The notes under the pieces are model-generated. The model did not search any database. It had not been told where the DNA came from and saw only the letters and a program-made list of their open reading frames with translations. DNA of 64,000 nt. Origin: Acetobacteraceae bacterium H6797. Its GTDB lineage: Bacteria > Pseudomonadota > Alphaproteobacteria > Acetobacterales > Acetobacteraceae. Position numbers and translations under genes: made by a program. Location: assembly GCA_015223225.1 (NCBI GenBank), contig JADFCQ010000001.1, positions 930,001 through 994,000 of the forward strand. The letters run 5' to 3'. Below are positions 16,430 through 29,784 of the stretch, piece after piece. Within the stretch, counting starts at the first letter, position 1; every line of letters starts with the position of its first letter.

Positions 16430-17446
16430 ATGAGCAACATCATGAAAGCCGTCCGCCAGCACGCCTTCGGCGGCCCCGAAGTCCTGGTCTACGAAGACGC
16501 CCCCAAGCCCGAAGCGCAACCCGGCGAAGTCCTCGTCCGCGTCCAGGCCATCGGCATCAACCCGCCCGACTGGTACCTGCGCGACGGCTACAAGGCCCTG
16601 CCGCCCGACTGGCGCCCGAAGGTCACCTTCCCCCTCATCCTCGGCACCGATATTTCCGGCACCGTCGAGGCCGTGGCCCAGGGCGTCACGGGCTTCAAGC
16701 CCGGCGACGAGGTCTATGCCATGGTCCGCTTCCCCGGCGATCTCGCGGGCGGCAGCAAGGGCTATGCCGAGTATGTCAGCGTCCCCGCCGCGGAACTCGC
16801 GCTGAAACCGGCCGGCATCGATCACGTCCAGGCCGCCGGCGCGCCCATGTCGCTGCTGACCGCCTGGCAGTTCCTGGTCGATGTCGGCCATCACGAGCCG
16901 AATCCCTTCCAGCCCACCCCGCACCAGCCCCTCCCGCTCGAAGGCCGCAAGGTTCTCATCAACGGCGCCGCCGGCGGCGTGGGCCACCTCGCGGTCCAGG
17001 TGGCGAAGGCGAAGGGCGCGCGCGTGATCGCCGTCGCCTCGGGCCGGCACGAGACGCTGCTGCGCGAACTCGGCGCCGACGACTTCATCGATTACACCAA
17101 GTCCAACCCCGAAGACGCCGTCTCCGACCTCGATCTCGTGCTCGACAATGTCGGCGGCCCCGCCGCCGCGCGCTTCCTGCGCTGCCTGAAGCGCGGCGGC
17201 GCGCTCTTCCCGGTCTATCCCCTGGGCTTCGCGGGCGCCGAGGAAGCCGCCTCGCGCGGCGTCACCGTCTCCGCGACCCAAGTCCGCTCCAGCGGCGCCC
17301 AACTCCAGGAACTCGCGCCCCTCCTGAGCAACGGCACGATCCGCGTGGTCATCGACAGCACCTACCCCCTGGCCGAGGCCGCCAAGGCCCATGAGCGCGC
17401 CGGCCGAGGCCATATTCAGGGCAAGATCGTCCTCACCACCGCTTGA
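16430..17446 (+). CDS. Quinone oxidoreductase-like MDR enzyme
   Basis: A 338-residue medium-chain dehydrogenase/reductase of the zeta-crystallin/quinone reductase type. An N-terminal GroES-like domain (PGEVLVRVQAIGINPPDW) precedes the NADPH-binding motif INGAAGGVGHLAVQVAK (near 177-193). Zinc ligands are not evident, as in QOR. The start ATG 16430 follows a GGAG six bases upstream, which favours it over the ATG at 16418. Divergent from a LysR gene that probably controls it. The expected reaction is NADPH-dependent reduction of quinones or enals. Confidence 0.85.
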   Translation: MSNIMKAVRQHAFGGPEVLVYEDAPKPEAQPGEVLVRVQAIGINPPDWYLRDGYKALPPDWRPKVTFPLILGTDISGTVEAVAQGVTGFKPGDEVYAMVRFPGDLAGGSKGYAEYVSVPAAELALKPAGIDHVQAAGAPMSLLTAWQFLVDVGHHEPNPFQPTPHQPLPLEGRKVLINGAAGGVGHLAVQVAKAKGARVIAVASGRHETLLRELGADDFIDYTKSNPEDAVSDLDLVLDNVGGPAAARFLRCLKRGGALFPVYPLGFAGAEEAASRGVTVSATQVRSSGAQLQELAPLLSNGTIRVVIDSTYPLAEAAKAHERAGRGHIQGKIVLTTA

Positions 17447-17511
17447 GCCGCATCACCTGACCGGGCGCGCGCCACCCACCGCGCGCGCCCCCCCAGCCGG
17501 AAACTTCCCTG

Positions 17512-17934
17512 ATGACATCGAGCGAGAAACTGCGGCATGGCACCGCCGCCTGGTTCGAGATGGTCGGCCGCGCGATGTGCGACGCCGCCTCCCACGCCAG
17601 GCTTCCGAACACCCTCACCGTCTCCCTTGTGGAGCGCTACACGGACGGCACGGCCCTGCCCAACGGCCTGATCCAGGGCCTCCGCTTCGACATCGTGTCG
17701 GGCAGCCCCACCTTCCGCGCAGGCGCCCTGCCCGACGAGCGCGGCGATATCACCATCGAGATCACCACGGCAGCGGCAAGGTCGCTGAACCTGCTTCTCA
17801 GCACCGACCCGGCCTATGCCGCCACCGCCGATCATTTCCTGCGCTCTGGCGCCATGCGCGTGGACGGCGATCTATCGAAGCTGGGCGCCTGGCTGGCGCT
17901 CGTGCACGACCCGATCGTGGCCCGCACGCTCTAG
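17512..17934 (+). CDS. SCP2-like small protein
   Basis: A 140-residue protein with features of the SCP2 sterol-carrier fold: a central beta section (ITIEITTAAARSLNLLL) and a C-terminal GAMRVDGDLSKLGAWL, matching the SCP2 pattern of a Gly-Asp turn followed by a helix. Such proteins bind lipids or act as accessory subunits. No partner gene is obvious; it stands between the oxidoreductase and the convergent metallo-beta-lactamase-fold gene. The family assignment is tentative. Confidence 0.6.
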   Translation: MTSSEKLRHGTAAWFEMVGRAMCDAASHARLPNTLTVSLVERYTDGTALPNGLIQGLRFDIVSGSPTFRAGALPDERGDITIEITTAAARSLNLLLSTDPAYAATADHFLRSGAMRVDGDLSKLGAWLALVHDPIVARTL

Positions 17935-17974
17935 ACGCGGCCGACGGGGAACAATCTCCCCACCAGCCTAAGCC

Positions 17975-19027
17975 TCAGGCCTGCCAGGCGAGCTTCGTCG
18001 CCTGCGCGCACTCGTTCATCACCGTCAGCGCCCGCACGGTCGTCCCCGTCCCGATCACGAAGGGATTGCCCTGCCCGGCCTGCTTCGCCGCGAGCTTGGT
18101 GACGGCCTCGTCGAAGCCCGAATGATTGCTGATGAAGACATCGACGTCGCGCTGCCGCGCCACCTCGCGCAGCCGCGCCGTGCCATCGACATAGCTCTGC
18201 ATCCGCGCCACGCGGTCCGGCCGCTTGCCGAAATTGAACCCCGTGCCGCCCCAGAGCAGCACGCGATGCGTCTGCCCGCCATCCTTCGCCTCGAAGAGCA
18301 GGGTGACGGTCCCCGGCGTATGGCCCGGCGTCACGAAAATCTCCACGGCCGTATCGCCCAGCACCACCTTCTGCCCATCGGCCAACACCAGGTCCCGCTT
18401 CGGCGGGCGGCCCCATTCGGGCGCGTCGAATTCCAGCTTGGTCTCCATCATGTGCCAATCGGCTTCCGCAAGCCCCACCCGGGGCGAGGCCACGCGCTGC
18501 ACCCAGCCGATCCCGCCGTAATGGTCGCCATGCCCATGCGTGACGAGCACGAGCTTGATCTGCGCCGGGTCGAGCCCCAGCGCCTTCATGCCCCCGCCGA
18601 TCACGCGCTCCGCCTCGTCATCATTGTTGAGCGCGTCGATGAGGATCAGCCCGTCCGAGGTCTTGATGATCCAGGCGCTCACCCATTTCGCGCCGACGAA
18701 ATAGAGATTGTCGAAGACCTGCCCCGGCGGCGGCACCGGCTGGTTGATGAGCTGCGCCAGGCTCGGCGTCGCCGCGTCCCCGGCGGGCGCCACGGCAGCG
18801 TCGCCCAGCTTCAGATAGGCGCCGAGGTCGCTCCCCGCCGCCGCCTTGGCGGCATCCAGATGGCGCTGCACCTCGGCCGGCGCGGCCCCGGCGGGGAAGA
18901 CCGGCAGTGTCGCCATCACGCAGCAGGCGCAGCCCCAGGCCAGCAGGCTGCGGCGCCCCGGCTGCACCGCCTCGGCCCGCAACACCGGCCTCTCGGCCGT
19001 CACTTGGTTCTTGCGGCGGAAAAACAT
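17975..19027 (-). CDS. Exported metallo-beta-lactamase-fold hydrolase
   Basis: A 350-residue protein. Residues 25-49 carry a twin-arginine-like signal (GRRSLLAWGCACC then a hydrophobic stretch ending AGAA). The zinc motif HGHGDH is at 164-169, followed by a conserved TPGHTPG near residue 240, as in subclass B3-like MBL proteins. It probably hydrolyses a lactam, lactone or other ester in the periplasm; a resistance role is not shown. The ATG at 19027 follows GGGGAG seven bases upstream, which fixes the start against a longer in-frame extension. Convergent with the SCP2-like gene. Confidence 0.8.
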   Translation of the reverse strand: MFFRRKNQVTAERPVLRAEAVQPGRRSLLAWGCACCVMATLPVFPAGAAPAEVQRHLDAAKAAAGSDLGAYLKLGDAAVAPAGDAATPSLAQLINQPVPPPGQVFDNLYFVGAKWVSAWIIKTSDGLILIDALNNDDEAERVIGGGMKALGLDPAQIKLVLVTHGHGDHYGGIGWVQRVASPRVGLAEADWHMMETKLEFDAPEWGRPPKRDLVLADGQKVVLGDTAVEIFVTPGHTPGTVTLLFEAKDGGQTHRVLLWGGTGFNFGKRPDRVARMQSYVDGTARLREVARQRDVDVFISNHSGFDEAVTKLAAKQAGQGNPFVIGTGTTVRALTVMNECAQATKLAWQA

Positions 19028-19355
19028 GTGTTTGACTCCCCTGATGCCCGGCAACGCACAGTCTTGCGCCCTTACCGCCCGCCCGGCCAGCCCTTCGAGG
19101 CGCCTCACCGCGCCTGCCGCCCAGGCCCCGTCTAACTTTTCCGTGCCGTGAGCCAGCAGGAGAGGCGGCCGGAAGAGCGACCCCCTTCTCCCGTCATACG
19201 CTCCTGATGCGGCGCCATCACGCCACGCCGCCCAGCACACCCGTGCCCGCGAGGCCGGCGAACGGCCCCTCACCCCAACCGCCCCCGAACTATCGCTTGC
19301 ATCCCGCCCCTAGCCCGGACGTTCATTACCGAGGCACAGCAGGGGAGCATGGCGC
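19028..19355. other. Divergent intergenic region
   Basis: 328 bases between the divergent hydrolase and NDUFA9-like genes. It should contain both promoters. I see no clear hairpin, operator or small gene. Confidence 0.4.
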
Positions 19356-20288
19356 ATGCGCAAGGTCGCGACGGTCTTCGGCGGCACGGGATTCATCGGC
19401 AGCCAGGTCACGCAGCGCCTGCTCCATCTCGACTATGTGGTCCGCGTCGTCACCCGTGATCCCGACAAGGTCCGCGCCCTGGCGACCGACGGCGTCCCCG
19501 GCCAGATCGTCCCCCTGGTGCCCGACATCACCTCCGAGGCCGATATCACCCGCGCCGTCGCCGGGGCCGATGCCGTGGTCAGCCTCATCGGCCTGCTCTA
19601 CGAGAAGCGCCCCGGCGCCTTCGCCCGCACCCATACCGAGTTGCCCGGCCTCATCGCCCGCGCCGCCCGCCTCGCGAAGGTGCGCCGCCTCACCCATATC
19701 TCGGCGATCGGCGCGAGCCCGGAGAGCCCCAGCCTCTATGCCCGCACCAAGGCCGGCGGCGAGGCCCTGCTGCGCGAGCATTTCCCCGCCGCGACCATCC
19801 TCCGCCCCAGCATCGTCTTCGGCCCCGGCGACGGCTTCTTCAACCGCTTCGCCCAGCTCGCCCGCCTGCTGCCCTTCATGCCCGTGGTGCGCGGCGACAC
19901 GCGGCTCCAGCCCGTCTATGTCGGCGACGTCGCCGATGCCGTCATCGCGACCCTCACGCGGGACGACACGCCCGGCCGCCTCTACGAACTCGGCGGCCCC
20001 CGCATCGCCCCCTTCCGCGACTGGCTGCGCCTCGTCCTGGAAGTCACCGGCCGCCGCCGGCGTCTCGTCGAACTGCCCGATGGGCTCGTCGCCCTCCAAG
20101 CAAGGATCGGCGATCACCTCCCCAACCCTCCGCTCACGACAGACCAGCTCCGCATGCTGAGCAGGGACAATGTGGTATCCGAAGGCGCCCTGACCCTCGC
20201 CGACCTGGGCATCACCCCCGCGGCGGCCGAGGCCATCATCCCTGGCTACCTGAACCTCTATCGTCACCATAGGCCCATAAATCAGTAA
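19356..20288 (+). CDS. NDUFA9-like NAD(P)-binding protein
   Basis: A 310-residue atypical short-chain dehydrogenase. The Rossmann motif FGGTGFIGSQV is at 8-18 and there is no classical YxxxK active site in a catalytic context, although YARTKAGGEALL occurs near residue 128. The sequence follows the alphaproteobacterial relatives of complex I accessory subunit NDUFA9 (RPSIVFGPGDGFFNRF near 149-164). It probably binds NADPH and helps complex I or quinone biosynthesis. It stands alone. Confidence 0.78.
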   Translation: MRKVATVFGGTGFIGSQVTQRLLHLDYVVRVVTRDPDKVRALATDGVPGQIVPLVPDITSEADITRAVAGADAVVSLIGLLYEKRPGAFARTHTELPGLIARAARLAKVRRLTHISAIGASPESPSLYARTKAGGEALLREHFPAATILRPSIVFGPGDGFFNRFAQLARLLPFMPVVRGDTRLQPVYVGDVADAVIATLTRDDTPGRLYELGGPRIAPFRDWLRLVLEVTGRRRRLVELPDGLVALQARIGDHLPNPPLTTDQLRMLSRDNVVSEGALTLADLGITPAAAEAIIPGYLNLYRHHRPINQ

Positions 20289-20511
20289 CTTCACGTCAAT
20301 TAGGTCCGGCCAAAACCCTATTTAACTTGAGACCTTCTCGCATCCCCATCGAAGCCACCAGCACGCCCCCGAAAAAGGACAGCTTACTTTCCCTATCGTT
20401 TAAATAAGACTCGCTTGCCCCGGTCGGCTGTGCGAAAGCTGCGCCAAGCCGGCAGGGTCCCTCCCGCCGGGAACAGTCCTGAATGCCCTATGCCCGGGGA
20501 GATCGACCGCC

Positions 20512-21948
20512 ATGGCCGAACGCATGCTTCAATTCGTGCGCCTGGAACAGCAGACGCCCGACAAGCGTGATGCCGCCGAGCGCCGCACGGATTTCGACGA
20601 GATCTACGCGCGCTTCGCCCCCGAGCAGGCCGCCGCCCAGGCCAGCCGCTGCAGCCAGTGCGGCGTGCCCTTCTGCCAGGTGCATTGCCCGCTCAACAAC
20701 AACATCCCCGACTGGCTGAAGCTCACCGCCGAAGGCCGTCTCGAAGAGGCCTACGAGGTCTCCGCCGCGACCAATACCTTCCCCGAGATCTGCGGCCGCG
20801 TCTGCCCGCAGGACCGTCTCTGCGAAGGCAATTGCGTCATCGAGAAGGGCTTCGACAGCGTCACCATCGGCGCCGTCGAGAAGTATGTGACCGACACCGC
20901 CTGGGAGAAGGGCTGGGTCAAGCCGCCCCGCCCCAAGCAGGAACTGCCCTATTCGGTCGGCATCATCGGCGCGGGCCCGGCCGGCCTCGCCGCCGCCGAG
21001 CGCCTCCGCCTGCGCGGCTGGCAGGTCACGGTCTATGACCGGTATGACCGCGTCGGCGGCCTGATGATCTACGGCATCCCGAACTTCAAGCTGGAGAAGG
21101 AGGTCGTCCTCCGCCGCCAGGCGCAGTATGAGGCGGGCGGCATCAAGTTCGTTCTCAACTGCCAGATCGGCAAGGACGTCACCCTCGCCCAGCTTCGCGA
21201 GAAGCACGATGCCGTCCTGGTCGCCACGGGCGTCTACAAGGCCCGCGCCATCCAGGCACCCGGCATCGGCCTGCCCGGCGTCATGCCCGCGCTCGAATAC
21301 CTGACGGCGTCGAACCGCGTCGGCCTGGGCGACAGCGTCCCCGAATTCGAGAGCGGCGCGCTGAACGCTTCCGGCAAGCGCGTCGTCGTCATCGGCGGCG
21401 GCGACACGGCCATGGACTGCGTCCGCACCGCCATCCGCCAGGGCGCCACCTCCGTCACCTGCCTCTATCGCCGCGACAAGGCGAACATGCCCGGCTCGAT
21501 GCGCGAGGTGAAGAATGCCGAGGAGGAAGGCGTGCGCTTCGAATGGCTCGCCGCCCCCGAGGCCTTCACCGGCACCGACAAGGTCGAAGGCGTGCGCGCC
21601 ATCCGCATGCATCTCGGCCTGCCCGACGCCACGGGCCGCCAGCAGGTGGAGCCCATCGCCGGCAGCGAATTCACCGAACCCGCCGATATCGCCATCCTCG
21701 CCCTGGGCTTCGACCCGGAGGACCTCCCGGCGATGTTCGAGGAGCCCGCGCTGACCGTCACCCGCTGGGGCACGCTCAAGGTCGACCACCGCAGCATGAT
21801 GACGGCCCTGCCCGGCGTCTTCGCGGCCGGTGACATCGTGCGCGGCGCCTCGCTGGTGGTCTGGGGCATCCGCGACGGCCGCGACGCCGCCGACCAGATC
21901 GAGCAATACGTGCTGGCGCAGAAGTCGCTGGCCACGGCGGCCGAGTGA
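20512..21948 (+). CDS. gltD: Glutamate synthase, small (beta) subunit
   Basis: A 478-residue NADPH-dependent electron-input subunit of glutamate synthase. The N-terminal domain has two cysteine groups for [4Fe-4S] clusters (Cys47, 50, 55, 59 and Cys94, 98, 104, 108). FAD binding follows with GAGPAG at about 153-158, and the NADPH site is IGGGDTAMDC near 287-296. It passes electrons to the large subunit encoded by gltB downstream. The start ATG 20512 has GGGGAG upstream. The 223-base upstream region is AT-rich around 20290-20420 and probably carries the promoter. Confidence 0.95.
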   Translation: MAERMLQFVRLEQQTPDKRDAAERRTDFDEIYARFAPEQAAAQASRCSQCGVPFCQVHCPLNNNIPDWLKLTAEGRLEEAYEVSAATNTFPEICGRVCPQDRLCEGNCVIEKGFDSVTIGAVEKYVTDTAWEKGWVKPPRPKQELPYSVGIIGAGPAGLAAAERLRLRGWQVTVYDRYDRVGGLMIYGIPNFKLEKEVVLRRQAQYEAGGIKFVLNCQIGKDVTLAQLREKHDAVLVATGVYKARAIQAPGIGLPGVMPALEYLTASNRVGLGDSVPEFESGALNASGKRVVVIGGGDTAMDCVRTAIRQGATSVTCLYRRDKANMPGSMREVKNAEEEGVRFEWLAAPEAFTGTDKVEGVRAIRMHLGLPDATGRQQVEPIAGSEFTEPADIAILALGFDPEDLPAMFEEPALTVTRWGTLKVDHRSMMTALPGVFAAGDIVRGASLVVWGIRDGRDAADQIEQYVLAQKSLATAAE

Positions 21949-21953
21949 GCGCC

Positions 21954-22559
21954 ATGCGCAAGCTCCTCCTCGGCACCGCTGTCGTCTGCGCAGTGGCTGT
22001 CCCAACCTGGGCCGCCCCGGCCATGGCCCAGGCGCCTGGTGCGCCCGCGCCAGCAACGCCGCCCGCGCAAGACACGCCCAGTGCCGCCAAGCCCGAGGCG
22101 ACCACTGAGGCGCCCGCCGCCCCGGCCGAAGCCATGCCCTCCGCCGAGGCCATCGAGGCCGCCCGCGCCCTCAGCGACGCTTCCGGCGCCACGGCCACCG
22201 CCATGCGCGCGCTGGACGTGATGAGCGAGCAGATCGTCTCCCAGCTCGTCACCATGACGGGCCAGGACAAGCCGCTCGTCGCCCGGCTCTTCAACGAGGT
22301 GGTCATGCCCGAGATGCGCGCGCGCATGCCCGAGCTGATCCAGGCCACCGCCCTCGTCTCCGCCCGTCACCTCTCCATCGAGGACATGAAGGCGATGACG
22401 GAATTCTACCGCACGCCCGCCGGCCAGCGCATCGTCGCCGCCACGCCCAGCATCGCCGCCGAAAGCATGACCATCAGCATGCAGCTCGGCCAGGCGATCG
22501 CGCGCGACGCGCTCGTCAAGCATATCGACACCCTCCGCGCCCGCGGTCTCAAGATCTGA
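21954..22559 (+). CDS. DUF2059 exported protein inside the glt operon
   Basis: A 201-residue protein with a signal peptide (about 1-25, ending PAMAQA) and an Ala/Pro-rich linker to about residue 70. The C-terminal domain is DUF2059-like (LTRLFNEVVMPE-type helices, then MKAMTEFYRTPAGQRI). Periplasmic function is unknown. A GTG at 21945 that overlaps the gltD stop is an alternative start. Its position between gltD and gltB with 5 and 14-base gaps means it is co-transcribed with glutamate synthase. Confidence 0.8.
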   Translation: MRKLLLGTAVVCAVAVPTWAAPAMAQAPGAPAPATPPAQDTPSAAKPEATTEAPAAPAEAMPSAEAIEAARALSDASGATATAMRALDVMSEQIVSQLVTMTGQDKPLVARLFNEVVMPEMRARMPELIQATALVSARHLSIEDMKAMTEFYRTPAGQRIVAATPSIAAESMTISMQLGQAIARDALVKHIDTLRARGLKI

Positions 22560-22573
22560 CTGGAGACGACGCC

Positions 22574-27124
<4,551 letters not shown>

Positions 27125-27133
27125 CGGAACCCG

Positions 27134-27164
27134 GTCAAGGCCGCTCTTCTGGAGTGGCCTTGAC
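27134..27164 (+). terminator. Terminator after gltB
   Basis: GTCAAGGCC (27134-27142) pairs with GGCCTTGAC (27156-27164), with a further CTC/GAG pairing inside the loop. It sits ten bases after the gltB stop and is followed by TGAATTT. Confidence 0.55.
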
Positions 27165-27227
27165 TGAATTTAACCTCGCTCGATGACCGCATCGATATAA
27201 TAGAACCATTCCCGGAATGGATTCCCG

Positions 27228-27977
27228 ATGCGCCTCCCGCTGACCATGCCCCGGCTGCCCACGGCTTCGTTGATGATGGCCTCGCTGATCATCACGGGCC
27301 TGCTCATGGCAGCACCCGCCATGGCGCTCTCCGGCCAATACGAAATCTCCGGCCGCCTGGTTCCGCTGCCGCCCGGCGAATGGCAGCTGCTCTCCACCGA
27401 GACCACCACGGCCAATATGGGCCAGAGCGGCATGCCCTATGCGATCGGCGCCGCCGTCCTCACCCAGGAATCAGGCGGCAAGCTCACCGGCATGGTGATC
27501 ATCGGCGATGCCGTGAGCCTGCCCGGCTCACAGATCAACTGGTTCATCCCTTCCATCTGCACGCGCGAAGACACCTACGCCCGGATGATCAAATCGGCCT
27601 ATCAGCGCGAGCAGGACTGCGTTCTCGTGAACCACGCCGTCGCCACGGTCCCGCCCGAGCAGATCCCGCCGCTCTGGCGCCCCTATTGGGCCAAGGTCTC
27701 CGCCTCGCCGGCCTGGGAGCCCAAGACATGGTTGGGCGCCACCTTCCGCGAAACCTCGCCCTCGGCCTCGCTGACCGTCACCTACCGCTTCAGCGTCGAG
27801 GCCGCCGGCTTCCCGCGCGAAACGACGAGCTGGGCCGCAAGCCGCTGGCACCCCCCCCGGATCGACGGCGCCCGCCGCGACTATGCCGACCGGATCAAGG
27901 CCTGGGCCATCGCCGCGCAGACCAGCATCCGCCAGTCTTTCGACAAGGACAGCAAACTTTCCCTCCCCGCCCCCTGA
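27228..27977 (+). CDS. LPPGEW-family exported protein, copy 1
   Basis: A 249-residue protein of a family I do not recognise and the first of three tandem paralogues. The signal peptide covers about 1-33 (ending AMA). The mature N-terminus has SGRLVPLPPGEWQLL (42-56). Two cysteines (in SICTREDTY and EQDCVLV) probably form a disulfide. The C-terminal half has WEPKTW, EAAGFPR and a terminal amphipathic helix. Compact beta-rich periplasmic protein is the best guess. The three copies differ most in the middle segment. Confidence 0.75.
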   Translation: MRLPLTMPRLPTASLMMASLIITGLLMAAPAMALSGQYEISGRLVPLPPGEWQLLSTETTTANMGQSGMPYAIGAAVLTQESGGKLTGMVIIGDAVSLPGSQINWFIPSICTREDTYARMIKSAYQREQDCVLVNHAVATVPPEQIPPLWRPYWAKVSASPAWEPKTWLGATFRETSPSASLTVTYRFSVEAAGFPRETTSWAASRWHPPRIDGARRDYADRIKAWAIAAQTSIRQSFDKDSKLSLPAP

Positions 27978-28154
27978 ACGGCCGGCCGCGGCACGCGGGC
28001 CTATGCGGGGCGCCGTCCCCAAAGATGGCACCACGCCGCGCCCGGCGCATGAAGCGGCATTCTCCGCCGAGTGACCCTAAGGGGGGCCACCTACCGGCCG
28101 CCCCGAACCACCAGCCCCCAAACCCCGCTTGTCTTTTCGGCGCCGTTCGAAACA

Positions 28155-28871
28155 ATGGCGCCCATGCGTCTCGCCCTTCTCACTGCCCTCGCCGCCCTGC
28201 TGAGCACCGGCGCCGCCCATGCGCTCTCCGGCAGCATCACCGTCTCCGGCCGCGTCGTGCCCCTGCCGCCGGGCGAATGGCAGCTCTTCTCCAGCGATAC
28301 CGACCTGCTCACCACCGGCTCCGGCCGCAGCTATGAGCGCGGCACCGCCATGCTCATCCAGGAAAGCGCCGGCCGGCTGACCAATATGGTCGTCGTCACC
28401 GATGCCTCCACCCTGGCCGGCACCGAGACCAATTGGTCCGTCCCGCCCGTCTGCACCCGCGACGACACCTATTCGCGCAGCGCCGAGAGCATGTCCTCCC
28501 GCCAGCAGGACTGCATGATGCTCGCCCACCGCGTCGCCGTCCCGCGCCCGGCCGCCACCAATGATCTCTGGCTGCCCTATTGGGAGAAGGTCTCGGCCGA
28601 TCCCGGCTGGGAGCCCTCCGCCTGGGTCACCGCCAGCTTCCGCGAGGCCCGGCCCAATGCCGCGCTGACCGTCAGCTACCACTTCAGCACCGAGGCTGCC
28701 GGCTTCCCGCATCAGATGGCCGATTGGCGCCAGAGCCCCTGGCACCCCTCGCATCTCGACGACGCCCGCCGCGCCTTCGTCGAGCGCATCCAGGCCTGGG
28801 CCAGCGCCGTCCGCCCCGCCATCCGCGAGGCCTTCGCCACCGACCGCGCCACCGCCCTGCCCGCGCCGTAA
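28155..28871 (+). CDS. LPPGEW-family exported protein, copy 2
   Basis: A 238-residue paralogue of the preceding gene. It has a signal peptide (about 1-23, ending AHA), VVPLPPGEWQLF at 34-45, cysteines in PVCTRDDTYS and QQDCMML, then WEPSAW and EAAGFPHQM. The ATG at 28155 starts directly before the signal peptide; a longer in-frame version is rejected because it adds a non-signal stretch. Closely similar to copy 1 along the entire length, so the pair arose by tandem duplication. Function unknown. Confidence 0.75.
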   Translation: MAPMRLALLTALAALLSTGAAHALSGSITVSGRVVPLPPGEWQLFSSDTDLLTTGSGRSYERGTAMLIQESAGRLTNMVVVTDASTLAGTETNWSVPPVCTRDDTYSRSAESMSSRQQDCMMLAHRVAVPRPAATNDLWLPYWEKVSADPGWEPSAWVTASFREARPNAALTVSYHFSTEAAGFPHQMADWRQSPWHPSHLDDARRAFVERIQAWASAVRPAIREAFATDRATALPAP

Positions 28872-28900
28872 CGCCCAGACCGCCGAGAGGAGTAACCGCC

Positions 28901-29668
28901 TTGCGCCTCGCCGCCCTCGCCCTCCTCCCGGCTCTCGGCGCCACCCCGGTCCTGGCCGCCTCCGGCTCGGTCGAGCTGGCCGGCCGCACCATCCTCCTAC
29001 CGCCCGGCGAGTGGCAGGAGCTGGGCCGCACCCTCGAGGAACGCCGCCTCTCTGACGGCACGCCCTATGCCGAAGGCGCCGCCCTCTTCATCGCCACCGC
29101 CCCTCTATCCGACGGTAACCAACCGCCCGACGCCTCAGGCACGCGCCCGCTCGGCATGGTCCTCATCCGCCACGCCAGCCGCCTGCCCGAAGGCCGCGCC
29201 GCCTGGCCCGTCATCGACGCCTGCGCGGCCGAAGGCGGCTATCGCACCGCCGTCCTGGTCACACCCCGCCCCGACAGCCAGGCCTGCCTGCACGTCGCCC
29301 ACCGCCTCGGCCCCGATACCCTCGCCCTCGCCCGCATGCCCATCGAATCCGCCCCCACCCTCTGGCGCAGCTATGTCGCCCGCCTGAAGGAGGATGCCGA
29401 CTGGGGCCCGCGCAACTGGATCGCCGCCGCCTATCGCTTCGCCGATCCGCAGGGCGCCCTCTCGGTCGAATACCGCTTCAACCCCGAGGCCGCCGGCTTC
29501 CCGCCCGATGGCCGCGACGCCCCCGCCAATGCCTGGCTGCCCAACCGGCTCGACCGCACCCGCACGCGCTTCGTCACCCGCATCGCCGACTGGGCCCAGT
29601 CCAACTTCCCCCGCCTCAGGAACGCCTTCGAGCGCGGCACCATCGACCGCCCTCTCCGCGCGCCCTGA
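28901..29668 (+). CDS. LPPGEW-family exported protein, copy 3
   Basis: A 255-residue, more divergent paralogue. It probably starts at TTG 28901, eight bases after GGAG in GAGAGGAG. Signal peptide about 1-20 (ending VLAA), then ILLPPGEWQEL. The cysteine pair is kept (IDACAAEGGY, SQACLHVAHR), as are WGPRNW and EAAGFPPDG. The middle is longer than in copies 1 and 2. The 29-base gap to copy 2 suggests co-transcription. Function unknown. Confidence 0.72.
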   Translation: MRLAALALLPALGATPVLAASGSVELAGRTILLPPGEWQELGRTLEERRLSDGTPYAEGAALFIATAPLSDGNQPPDASGTRPLGMVLIRHASRLPEGRAAWPVIDACAAEGGYRTAVLVTPRPDSQACLHVAHRLGPDTLALARMPIESAPTLWRSYVARLKEDADWGPRNWIAAAYRFADPQGALSVEYRFNPEAAGFPPDGRDAPANAWLPNRLDRTRTRFVTRIADWAQSNFPRLRNAFERGTIDRPLRAP

Positions 29669-29784
29669 GAGGCCGCCCAAAACCCAATCCCCTATCGAAC
29701 CATCCACTCACCTTGCCGTGAGCCCATTCTAGGCGAGGCGCTTGTCCCGTGTCATAAGCGACGCCTCGCTTGATTCGGGCCGAC

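Noticed and set aside
17975..19027. Antibiotic-resistance metallo-beta-lactamase
   Set aside because: The fold and zinc motif are clear, but sequence alone does not separate lactamases from other exported MBL-fold hydrolases.
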